A stretch of 64,000 bases of DNA, taken from Flavobacterium succinicans LMG 10402 (GTDB lineage Bacteria > Bacteroidota > Bacteroidia > Flavobacteriales > Flavobacteriaceae). A program made the translations under genes and the position numbers. Shown here piece after piece: positions 34,726 to 41,835 of the stretch. Each line of letters starts with the position of its first letter. Position 1 is the first letter of the stretch. The stretch spans positions 41,938 to 105,937 of the forward strand of contig NZ_JATV01000013.1 in the NCBI RefSeq assembly GCF_000611675.1. The letters run 5' to 3'. The notes below the pieces were generated by a model. It had not been told where the DNA came from and searched no databases. It saw only the letters and a program-made list of their open reading frames with translations.

Positions 34726-35385
34726 TTAAAAACCCAATTTCGAAATCGTATTAGCATTTAATTCAGTAAAATCTTGAATAATAGTATCTGCGGTAGACAA
34801 GTCTTGATCTTTGGAATGAAAACTTTTGTACCCCACGCAAAAAATTCCTGCGGCATTAGCTGCTTTTACACCATTGGTACTATCTTCAATTATGATGCAT
34901 TTTTCTTTCGGAGCAGTAGACAAATTGGCCGCGTGCTCAAAAATGGCTGGATGCGGTTTGGATTGCGGAAAATCTTCGCCACTTACAATATGCGAGAAGT
35001 ATTGATGTAAATTAAATCTTGTGAACACTCTATCAATAGTCACTTTTGAAGCTGATGAAGCCACGATTAACTGCATTCCGTTTTGATGTAAATCTTTAAT
35101 CAAATTTTCTACTCCAGCCAACAATTCCAAATCTTCTTTAGTATCAAAAGCATCATTAAAACGGTTGCGTTTTTGCTGAATTAAATCTTCTACTTCCAGT
35201 TGTAAATTGAACTGATTTTTCAAAAACTGAAAAGTATTTCGAGTTGAAAAACCAGTAAAAGAAGTATACATTTCCTCGGGAACGCTAACATTTAATTCAT
35301 CGAATAATTGGTAATAGGCATAACGATGAACAGGTTCTGTATCTACAATTACCCCATCCATATCAAAAATTACAGTTTGTATCAT
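34726..35385 (-). CDS. HAD-superfamily phosphatase/phosphoglucomutase-like hydrolase
   Basis: A 219-residue cytoplasmic HAD hydrolase, subfamily I with a helical cap. Motif I is FDMDGVIVDTEP (Asp8 nucleophile, Asp10), motif II Ser in IVASSAS, motif III Lys in SKPHPAIFEHA, and motif IV EDSTNGVKAANAAG. The pattern matches beta-phosphoglucomutase or sugar-phosphate phosphatase members. The substrate is not evident. Gene order and spacing show a separate unit from tcdA (79 bases). Confidence 0.93.
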   Translation of the reverse strand: MIQTVIFDMDGVIVDTEPVHRYAYYQLFDELNVSVPEEMYTSFTGFSTRNTFQFLKNQFNLQLEVEDLIQQKRNRFNDAFDTKEDLELLAGVENLIKDLHQNGMQLIVASSASKVTIDRVFTRFNLHQYFSHIVSGEDFPQSKPHPAIFEHAANLSTAPKEKCIIIEDSTNGVKAANAAGIFCVGYKSFHSKDQDLSTADTIIQDFTELNANTISKLGF

Positions 35386-35427
35386 ATTTTTTTTAAGTTT
35401 CTAAGTTGCTTTGTTTGTTTTGAATTG

Positions 35428-35468
35428 AACTAATCACTAGTTACTAGGTACTAGCCACTAAGAACTAA
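35428..35468. repeat. Short ACTA-type direct repeats
   Basis: A run of ACTAA, ACTAG, ACTAGG, ACTAGC and ACTAAG words in the gap between the HAD and tcdA genes, seven ACTA cores in about 40 bases. It is simple sequence with no clear role. Confidence 0.5.
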
Positions 35469-36178
35469 TTCTTCAGTAAATATCGAATTACAGTTTCGGC
35501 GGCATGCAAACCAAAAAGACCTGGCATATAGCTATTGGTCCCGTAAAAAGATTTTTTAAAATTAGTACCATCTGTTAATTTTAAACTGGTTGGATCTTGA
35601 ATTTCGGAAGAAAAAACCACTTTCAATTTGTATAAATTATGTGCTTTCAAACGTCTTTTGATCGTTCGAGCAAAACTGCAATTGATGGTTTTAGAAATAT
35701 CAGCAACTTTAACCTTTGAAGCTTCCATTTTTCCTCCAGCACCCATGCTACTAATAATTTTTACTCTATATCTTTGGGCTCCTAGAATTAAATTGATTTT
35801 GGGAGTTACACTATCAATACAATCTAATACGTAATCATAGTCATTATTTACGATTTCGAAGGCGCGTTCTGGTGAAAGAAATTCTTGTACTCGGGTAAGG
35901 TTAAGTGCGGGATTGATGTCCATTAATCGGTCGCCAACGACGGTTACTTTGGGTTGCCCTACAGTGGAATGTAAAGCTGGTAATTGACGATTAATATTGG
36001 TAATATCGACCACATCTCCATCTACTATGGTCATCTTTCCTACGCCTGCTCTTGCCAAAAACTCGGCAGCAAATGAGCCTACTCCTCCTAGTCCTACGAC
36101 TAGTATATTTGCATTTTGTAATTTTTGTAATCCTTCGGCTTTAAATAAAAGCTCCGCTCTTTCGGTCCACTCTGCCAT
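35465..36178 (-). CDS. tcdA: tRNA threonylcarbamoyladenosine dehydratase
   Basis: A 237-residue E1-like ATP-dependent enzyme that cyclises t6A37 of tRNA to ct6A. The ThiF/MoeB fold is clear: N-terminal Rossmann VVGLGGVGSFAAEFLARAGVG, DGDVVDITNINRQLPAL, and DYVLDCIDSVTPKINL. The TcdA-specific end MPGLFGLHAAETVIRYLL separates it from MoeB, and there are no CxxC zinc pairs, also a TcdA trait. The long gap upstream (36179-36559) holds a hairpin repeat element. Confidence 0.94.
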   Translation of the reverse strand: MAEWTERAELLFKAEGLQKLQNANILVVGLGGVGSFAAEFLARAGVGKMTIVDGDVVDITNINRQLPALHSTVGQPKVTVVGDRLMDINPALNLTRVQEFLSPERAFEIVNNDYDYVLDCIDSVTPKINLILGAQRYRVKIISSMGAGGKMEASKVKVADISKTINCSFARTIKRRLKAHNLYKLKVVFSSEIQDPTSLKLTDGTNFKKSFYGTNSYMPGLFGLHAAETVIRYLLKN

Positions 36179-36433
36179 ATTCTTTGTTTAAAGTTATTCT
36201 TTGTTATTTGATTATTTTATAAACATTTGAGTCATTTTAGTTTTTGCTACTTATTATTTTAAGCACAATGAAAGTGCATAAGAGTAAAACTTGTTTGTTC
36301 TTGAAAGCGTAGTTATTAATTTCAACTTTTTTAAACTGATTAGTACAACTTTCAATGACTGATATGTTTCTGTTTTTATTTGAATCTATTTTCTTTTTTA
36401 AAATGTTTCCTAAAAATCCCCAATCTTCTCTTC

Positions 36434-36515
36434 TAGCCCCGGTAGGAGCGGCATCCTTTGCTTTTTTTCTTTAAAAAAGCAAAGATATAGCGGATAACGG
36501 GACTTTGCTGGCTAA
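36434..36515 (+). repeat. Intergenic hairpin element, copy 4
   Basis: It begins TAGCCCCGGTAGGAGCGG, then GCATCCTTTGC, a perfect 12-bp hairpin (36456-36467 with 36473-36484, loop TCTTT), and ATATAGCGGATAACGGGACTT. It occupies part of the 381-base gap between tcdA and the TatD gene. The rest of the gap shows no promoter match, RNA or reading frame that I can support. Confidence 0.7.
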
Positions 36516-36559
36516 AATGCCTATTTTTTCTGCTCCTAAAAACTCATTACATTCTAAAA

Positions 36560-37216
36560 TCAATCGAGAGTTAGTCCAAAAACTCGCTTTATGTTTGCGT
36601 TGATTTGTTGCTGTATGGCTTCAACGGTTGTGTTTTTGCATTGGGAGGCCAAAGCGTAGACTTCTTCGATTCCGTTTTCGATGGTATCGGTTTCTAGAAA
36701 GAACTGATGGTTTGGCACTTTTTGAAAAACGCTTGCCAAGGCTGGATTTTGAACCAAATACTTCCCAAAGGATAGATAAAATCCGTTGTTGAGTAACGAT
36801 TGCGCCACGATTTCGTTCTTTGAGAATCCGTGAATGAGCAACGGAACAGTGATTTTTAACTTTTTGCTACTAGCAATTACCTCCTGATACGCCGCCACAC
36901 AATGAATCACTACAGGTTTGTTGTACTTTTGCGCCAAATGCAATTGTTGTTCAAAAACGGCTTGTTGCACCTCTAACGGAATGGCAATTCGCTTGTCTAA
37001 ACCGCACTCGCCTAAAGCCAAACAATTAGGGTCTTGGAGTTGTTGCTCGATGATTTCCAAATCGTTTGCTATCCGTTCCTCCACAATATACCAAGGATGA
37101 ATGCCTATGGAATAATAGGAAAAAGAGTTCTCGAACTCGTTTGGATACTGATTAACCAACTCGATTCGGCTGGGATTTTGGGTGGCTTTGTGCGTATGTA
37201 AATTGAAATATTTCAT
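36560..37216 (-). CDS. TatD-family metal-dependent hydrolase
   Basis: A 218-residue TatD-like amidohydrolase. Metal ligands: His7 and His9 in LHTHKATQ, Glu in LGECGLDKR, His in VIHCVA, His in LIHGFS, and the Asp in FLETDTIEN. TatD proteins act as Mg-dependent 3'-5' DNases or D-Tyr deacylase-like enzymes. At 218 residues it is shorter than typical TatD (about 255-265). The start directly follows the DUF1684 stop, so the two genes form one unit. Confidence 0.93.
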   Translation of the reverse strand: MKYFNLHTHKATQNPSRIELVNQYPNEFENSFSYYSIGIHPWYIVEERIANDLEIIEQQLQDPNCLALGECGLDKRIAIPLEVQQAVFEQQLHLAQKYNKPVVIHCVAAYQEVIASSKKLKITVPLLIHGFSKNEIVAQSLLNNGFYLSFGKYLVQNPALASVFQKVPNHQFFLETDTIENGIEEVYALASQCKNTTVEAIQQQINANIKRVFGLTLD

Positions 37217-37819
37217 TTAGTCGTGAAACTTTTTTACTCCCGCATTTATGGCTACTGGTAAATCATTTTCAAGCGGTACTATGGGACAAGAATATTTGTG
37301 ATTGTAAGCGCAATAAGGGTTGTAAGCCGTATTGAAATCGATAAAAATGGTATCAGTTGTTGGGATTTTCAAATCGATGTAGCGTCCGCCTATGTAACTT
37401 TCTTTGCCGCAAGTCAGGTCAGAAAAAGGCAAAAACAAGTAGTCTATATATTCTTTCTTTTTGGAAAGTTCGATGTTTTGATAAATATTGAGTACCAAAG
37501 CTTTTCCGTCGATTGTGAAATGCGCTTCTCCGAATTTAATGTACAAAGGTTTTCTTGTGGTAGAGGTTTTCATTTCAAACACCTTCTCATTTGGCGTGCG
37601 AACAAAACGGGCTTCAATTTGTAAGTTGGGATTGTAAGGAAAAAAATCCAAGCTTGTAAAAACGGCTAAATCCTCTTTGAGCAAAGGACTTTTTTCAGGG
37701 GAGGCATATTCTGCATTGAGTTCTTTTTGGAATTTTTCTACAGCTTCGCTACCTTTTTGAGCTTGTCCGAAAGTCCAATTTGAGCCAATAATCATCAATA
37801 CAACAAGTGCTTTTTTCAT
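37217..37819 (-). CDS. DUF1684-domain exported protein
   Basis: A 200-residue protein with a signal peptide (KKALVVLMIIGSNWTFGQA). The DUF1684 domain is recognisable by PLLKEDLAVFTSLDFFPYNPNLQIEARF, the YLFLPFSDLT region, GGRYIDLKI and the C-terminal FNTAYNPYCAYNHKYSCPIVPLENDLPVAINAGVKKF block. The Tyr-Cys-Ala-Tyr and Cys-Pro motif is strictly conserved in the family. Function unknown. Its stop immediately precedes the TatD start. Confidence 0.93.
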   Translation of the reverse strand: MKKALVVLMIIGSNWTFGQAQKGSEAVEKFQKELNAEYASPEKSPLLKEDLAVFTSLDFFPYNPNLQIEARFVRTPNEKVFEMKTSTTRKPLYIKFGEAHFTIDGKALVLNIYQNIELSKKKEYIDYLFLPFSDLTCGKESYIGGRYIDLKIPTTDTIFIDFNTAYNPYCAYNHKYSCPIVPLENDLPVAINAGVKKFHD

Positions 37820-37836
37820 CTTTGAGTCGTTTTTGG

Positions 37837-37844
37837 CAAAAATA
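37837..37844 (-). promoter_or_regulatory. -7 box for the DUF1684/TatD operon
   Basis: The minus strand reads TATTTTTG (TAnnTTTG), 17 bases before the ATG at 37819. Confidence 0.5.
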
Positions 37845-37887
37845 ACTTAAAGTTAGCAGTCAGCAAAGTGCTTCCAAACAAAGTTAC

Positions 37888-37895
37888 TACCTTTG
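37888..37895 (+). promoter_or_regulatory. -7 box for the MFS transporter gene
   Basis: TACCTTTG (TAnnTTTG) ends 17 bases before the ATG at 37913, so translation should begin there and not at 37868. Confidence 0.55.
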
Positions 37896-37912
37896 GCAAA
37901 ACGAAAAAAAAG

Positions 37913-39130
37913 ATGCTGACCACTGCCATTCAACGCTATTTTGACAATTACCGAGGCTTTTCGAGAGAAATTTGGATACTTACTTTAATGACTTTCATCA
38001 ATCGAGCTGGAACGATGGTGTTGCCTTTTTTGTCCAAATACTTGAAAGAAGACCTTGGTTTTTCGTTTAGCCAAGTCGGTTGGATTATGGTCTGTTTTGG
38101 TTTAGGCTCTATGCTCGGTTCTTGGCTAGGTGGAAAACTATCTGACAAAATTGGGTTTTACAAAATAATGATTTTCAGTTTATTTACTACTGGAGTATTG
38201 TTCTTTTTTGTGCAATATGTCACTTCCTTTTGGGGATTGTGCTTCAGTATGTTCTTTATTATGTCAGTTGCTGATATGTTTCGACCCGCGATGTTTGTTT
38301 CGTTAGGAACTTATGCCAAACCAGAGAACAGAACGAGAGCCTTGACATTAGTGCGATTGGCCGTAAATCTAGGTTTTGCGGCTGGACCAGCCTTGGGTGG
38401 TTTAATCATTATGGGAATGGGCTATCAAGGATTGTTTTGGGTAGACGGTGCTTCGTGTATTGTTTCTATTTTGATTTTTGCCCTTTTGGTAAAGGAAAAG
38501 AAAAGCACTATCGACAAAGAAAAACTGAAAGAAATCAATGCTACAAGAATATCTGTGTTTAAAGACACGGTTTTTTGGATTTTCTTGTTTGTGTGTTTCA
38601 TCACGGCAGTATTATTTTTTCAACTATTTACTACTTTGCCTTTGTACCATAAAGAACAATTTGGATTGACTGAATTTCAAAGTGGATTGCTATTGTCGTT
38701 GAACGGATTGATTATCTTTTTCCTAGAAATGCCTATCGTAAGTGCGTCACAACGCAAAAATGTGAACAAACTCAAAATCATTCTTTGGGGCTGCGTTTGT
38801 ATGTCATTTAGTTTCCTAGCGTTGTTGTTCAATTTTTGGGTGGGCTTTTTAGTGATTAGTTTATTGTTTATCACTTTTGGAGAAATGTTCATTTTTCCTT
38901 TTTCGAATTCTTTTGCTTTGAGTCGAGCTCCCAAGGGACACGAAGGGCGTTATATGGCACTTTTTACGATGAGTTTTAGTTTGGCTCATATTGTTAGTTC
39001 CAAAACTGGAATGGATATTATCAGTCGATTTGGCTACCAAAACAATTGGCTTTTTATGGCTTTCTTGGGCGTAGTATCCATTTTGGGTTGTATTTGGGTA
39101 ATGCGATTGGTTCGTAAAGAAAACCAATAA
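37913..39130 (+). CDS. MFS-superfamily multidrug/solute transporter
   Basis: A 405-residue inner-membrane protein with twelve predicted helices. The MFS loop 2-3 signature is GSWLGGKLSDKIGFYKIM. The pattern NRTRALTLVRLAVNLGFAAGPALGGLI (motif C region) is typical of drug-proton antiporters. The cytoplasmic middle loop is LVKEKKSTIDKEKLKE. The substrate is unknown. It is transcribed away from the DUF1684/TatD unit and stands alone. The start at 37913 was chosen from the promoter position. Confidence 0.93.
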   Translation: MLTTAIQRYFDNYRGFSREIWILTLMTFINRAGTMVLPFLSKYLKEDLGFSFSQVGWIMVCFGLGSMLGSWLGGKLSDKIGFYKIMIFSLFTTGVLFFFVQYVTSFWGLCFSMFFIMSVADMFRPAMFVSLGTYAKPENRTRALTLVRLAVNLGFAAGPALGGLIIMGMGYQGLFWVDGASCIVSILIFALLVKEKKSTIDKEKLKEINATRISVFKDTVFWIFLFVCFITAVLFFQLFTTLPLYHKEQFGLTEFQSGLLLSLNGLIIFFLEMPIVSASQRKNVNKLKIILWGCVCMSFSFLALLFNFWVGFLVISLLFITFGEMFIFPFSNSFALSRAPKGHEGRYMALFTMSFSLAHIVSSKTGMDIISRFGYQNNWLFMAFLGVVSILGCIWVMRLVRKENQ

Positions 39131-39165
39131 CTCCCTATTTTACTGCATTTTGAGACAATAAATTT

Positions 39166-39231
39166 TTAACTAACTTAAAATTTAGTTAAATAACTATATT
39201 TTTAGTTTGCTAACTACAAAAATAGTTGTAG
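39166..39231 (+). promoter_or_regulatory. Three operator dyads for the BlaI-type regulator
   Basis: Three inverted repeats with AACTA and TAGTT half-sites lie in a row: 39168-39187 (spacer 10, extended arms TTAACTAA/TTAGTTAA), 39192-39207 (spacer 6) and 39212-39227 (spacer 6). Their centres are 22 and 20 bases apart, about two helical turns, so a dimer could sit on the same face at each. The third also forms CTACAA/TTGTAG (39214-39231). BlaI/MecI repressors bind such dyads, usually with TACA/TGTA or ACTA cores. Confidence 0.75.
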
Positions 39232-39236
39232 GTTTG
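39206..39236 (+). promoter_or_regulatory. blaI-M56 promoter (TTTG-N19-TAGGTTTG)
   Basis: TTTG at 39206-39209 and TAGGTTTG at 39229-39236 with a 19-base spacer match the Bacteroidota consensus. Operator 2 overlaps the -33 element and operator 3 fills the spacer, so bound repressor would block polymerase. The ATG follows 28 bases later. Confidence 0.75.
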
Positions 39237-39264
39237 TTTTGTCATTAAATCAAACGTAATCAAG

Positions 39265-39621
39265 ATGCAAAAATTAACCAACAAGGAAGAAGAAATTATG
39301 CATATTTTATGGAAGCTTAAAAAAGCTTTTGTAAAAGAAATTCAAGCAGAAATCACAGAAGAACAACCCCACTACAACACCCTTTCTACCATTGTCAGAA
39401 ATCTAGAAGAGAAAGGATATGTGTCGCACAACGCTTTTGGTAACACCCATCAATATTTCCCTGTCGTTAAAATTGAAGACTATCGCAAGAAATTCATGTC
39501 GAATGCCATAGAAACATTTTTTGGCAGTTCTTACAAGAATATGGTATCGCAATTCGCGAAAGAAGAAAAAATATCTGCTGAAGAGTTACGAGAAATATTA
39601 GCGATGATTGAACAAAAATAA
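39265..39621 (+). CDS. BlaI/MecI/CopY-family transcriptional repressor
   Basis: A 118-residue winged-helix repressor. The family signature runs LTNKEEEIMHILWKLKKAFVKEI, then HYNTLSTIVRNLEEKGYVSH and FGNTHQYFPVV. The C-terminal helical dimerisation part (FFGSSYKNMVSQFAKEEKISAEEL) holds the region where proteolysis inactivates BlaI. An M56 metallopeptidase gene starts 5 bases downstream, the usual BlaI-BlaR1 arrangement. Three operator dyads overlap the promoter, which predicts autoregulation. Confidence 0.95.
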   Translation: MQKLTNKEEEIMHILWKLKKAFVKEIQAEITEEQPHYNTLSTIVRNLEEKGYVSHNAFGNTHQYFPVVKIEDYRKKFMSNAIETFFGSSYKNMVSQFAKEEKISAEELREILAMIEQK

Positions 39622-39626
39622 GCGTT

Positions 39627-41438
39627 ATGGAAACCATCTATATCTACTTACTAAAAGCAAGCGGTTTGATTGCCTTATTTTATTTGGCTTACTATTTCTT
39701 GTTACGAAAAGAAACTTTCTTTACAGCCAATCGCTTTTTCTTACTCGCTGGATTAGGAACAGCTGTAGTGCTTCCGTTATTCTACATAACCAAAATTGTT
39801 TGGGTAAACCCTACTCCACTCAATTTTCCTATTTCAGAACTTCCACTACAACAAGCCACGCCTGAGGAATCCTTTGAAATAAATTGGTATTTGACTGCCA
39901 TTGCCATTTATATACTAGGCTCTGCTTTGTTTTTTATAAAATTTGGAATGGATTATTGGAGTTTGAATCGAGTATTGAATAAAAGCAAAGCGCAACAACA
40001 AGCCGACTTCAAATTGATTGATGTTCCAGAAAAAATAGCGCCATTTTCGTATTTCAACACGATTGTTTTCAATTCTTCTTTGTATTCGCCATCAGAATTG
40101 CAAAGCATTTTAGAACACGAAAAAGTACACAGCGAGCAACACCATACCATAGATGTTTTGATTATTCGCTTTTTTAGTATCGTATTTTGGTTCAATCCTT
40201 TTATTTGGCTGTACCAAAGAGCCATACTTCAAAACCTTGAATTCATTGCGGATAACGAAGCTACCAAACGACTAGACGACAAAAAGGCCTATCAAATGGC
40301 ACTTTTAAAAATAACAACACACGAAAATTGTGTTGCCCTTACCAATCATTTTTATCAATCATTAATCAAAAAACGAATCGTTATGTTAAACAAAAATCAA
40401 TCAAAAAAATGGAATTCGTGGAAGTACGCACTGATACTTCCAGCTTTAATCGCCTTTGTATTTATCTTCCAAATTAAGGTTTTGGCACAGGAAAAAACAG
40501 TAACACACACTACAACATCCAAAACAACAACAGAAGACATCATTTTAGTTATTGACAAAAATACTTCTGATGTCAAATTAAAACAAGAAGCACAATTACT
40601 AAAAGACCTGCACGGCATTAACCTGAAAATTTCTAAAGTTAAGCGTAATGCTAATCAAGAAATTACAGGAATCAAAGTCCAATTTGATGACAAAAACGGC
40701 AACAAAGGAACCAATCAGGTTGATAGCGACCGTCCGATTTCACCTATCACTTTTATAAAAAATACCGATAGCAAAGGAAAATCAAGTATCGGATTTTATA
40801 CTGGAAAAGCCAATCCAAAAGGGAAAATCAATAAAAAAATAGTACTAAATTCTTCAGATGATGAAGAATCTAACTTTGCTTTTTCTTTTAGTGATGACGA
40901 AGAGGATTTAACTCCACCAGATGCTCCAAGTGTTCCTGATGCAACAGATGCTCCAGATGCTCCAGATGCCCCAAACCAACCAAAAGTTCAAATCCAAAAA
41001 AGGGTAATCGTAACCAGAAGTAATAATGGTGAAAAACCAATAGTGTACATCAATGGTAAAAAAGTGGATGTCAATATGGAAGAATTAAATTCCAAATTAG
41101 ACCCCAAATCAATCGAAAGAATGGATGTTTATAAAGGAGACATCTCTATTGAAAAATATGGAGACGATGGTAAAAACGGCGTAATCGCAATTACAACTAA
41201 AGATGGAAGAACTGAAGTAAATGTGAACAAAATAATCAAAAGAGCTCAAGCTGATGTAGAACGCTCTCTCAACGACAGAGAAAATATGCAAGCCGATATG
41301 GAACGTGCTAGAAAGGAAATAGAGCTATCAAAAATTGAAATGCAAAAAGCAAAAGCCGAAATAGAAAAAGCGAAACAAGAAATTCTAAAAGCCAAAAAAG
41401 AAATAGAAAAGGCAAAAGCTGAAAACAATAAAATATAA
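39627..41438 (+). CDS. M56-family BlaR1-like membrane metallopeptidase with plug-like and coiled-coil C-terminus
   Basis: A 603-residue inner-membrane sensor protease. Three N-terminal helices (about 8-26, 36-56, 88-106) precede the M56 zinc site HEKVH (His164, Glu165, His168) with FIADNEATKR further on as the third ligand. A fourth helix is at about 267-287 (YALILPALIAFVFIFQIKVLA). There is no penicillin-binding sensor domain. The periplasmic part has a low-complexity Asp/Ala/Pro stretch (VPDATDAPDAPDAP). A TonB-plug-like module follows (VYINGKKVDVNMEELNSKLD, ERMDVYKGD, YGDDGKNGVIAITTKDG), and the last 70 residues are an Ala/Lys/Glu coiled coil. It should cut the upstream BlaI-type repressor on signal, as in BlaR1. 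Confidence 0.93.
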   Translation: METIYIYLLKASGLIALFYLAYYFLLRKETFFTANRFFLLAGLGTAVVLPLFYITKIVWVNPTPLNFPISELPLQQATPEESFEINWYLTAIAIYILGSALFFIKFGMDYWSLNRVLNKSKAQQQADFKLIDVPEKIAPFSYFNTIVFNSSLYSPSELQSILEHEKVHSEQHHTIDVLIIRFFSIVFWFNPFIWLYQRAILQNLEFIADNEATKRLDDKKAYQMALLKITTHENCVALTNHFYQSLIKKRIVMLNKNQSKKWNSWKYALILPALIAFVFIFQIKVLAQEKTVTHTTTSKTTTEDIILVIDKNTSDVKLKQEAQLLKDLHGINLKISKVKRNANQEITGIKVQFDDKNGNKGTNQVDSDRPISPITFIKNTDSKGKSSIGFYTGKANPKGKINKKIVLNSSDDEESNFAFSFSDDEEDLTPPDAPSVPDATDAPDAPDAPNQPKVQIQKRVIVTRSNNGEKPIVYINGKKVDVNMEELNSKLDPKSIERMDVYKGDISIEKYGDDGKNGVIAITTKDGRTEVNVNKIIKRAQADVERSLNDRENMQADMERARKEIELSKIEMQKAKAEIEKAKQEILKAKKEIEKAKAENNKI

Positions 41439-41442
41439 ATTC

Positions 41443-41480
41443 AAAAGACGGTCATTCTACAACGACCGTCTTTTTTTTTT
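41443..41480 (+). terminator. Terminator after the M56 gene
   Basis: AAAAGACGGTC (41443-41453) and GACCGTCTTTT (41464-41474) form an 11-bp stem with a 10-base loop and a following T run. Confidence 0.92.
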
Positions 41481-41487
41481 ATCTTTG
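41480..41487 (+). promoter_or_regulatory. -7 box for the 45-residue protein
   Basis: TATCTTTG (TAnnTTTG) lies 13 bases before the ATG at 41501 and directly after the terminator T run. Confidence 0.5.
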
Positions 41488-41500
41488 AAAAAAATAATCT

Positions 41501-41638
41501 ATGTATAAAGTACTCGCTAAAATCAACAAAATCATTTTACCCAGTTTCACAAAGCAAGGCTTAGACCTCTCGAAAGCCAAAAAATGGCAAATGGCCATTA
41601 TTGGGTATCGCTACTATGTAACTAAAAAAGCATTGTAA
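41501..41638 (+). CDS. Small basic protein, 45 residues
   Basis: The frame ATG (41501) to TAA (41636-41638) encodes MYKVLAKINKIILPSFTKQG, then LDLSKAKKWQMAIIGYRYYV and TKKAL. It has its own promoter box and starts cleanly after a terminator. The composition (Lys-rich, Tyr-rich, two predicted helices) and start pattern match a small conserved Flavobacteriaceae protein that is often, and probably wrongly, labelled SsrA-binding protein. The label rests on my memory of such entries and not on a search. It could bind nucleic acid or the ribosome; nothing in the sequence proves it. Confidence 0.75.
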   Translation: MYKVLAKINKIILPSFTKQGLDLSKAKKWQMAIIGYRYYVTKKAL

Positions 41639-41807
41639 ATACGATTTTGATACGAACTGAAAGCATTAAAAAAATACCGCAAAGTCCAAAAAAGAAGATT
41701 CTTTTGCGCCTCTTTTAAAAACACAGTCTTTCAATAATTTAGCAAGTCGAGTCAAAAAGTTTTATAGAATTCAATACTACACCGCTACAAACATTAATAT
41801 AAAAAGC

Positions 41808-41815
41808 TATATTTG
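41808..41815 (+). promoter_or_regulatory. -7 box for dnaX
   Basis: TATATTTG (TAnnTTTG) ends 20 bases before the dnaX ATG at 41836. Confidence 0.55.
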
Positions 41816-41835
41816 CTTTTGAATTTTAGTAAAAA

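Noticed and set aside
35428..35468. Possible attachment site or CRISPR-like repeat of ACTA words
   Set aside because: The units are 4-6 bases, unevenly spaced, and lack spacers, a tRNA or an integrase nearby.
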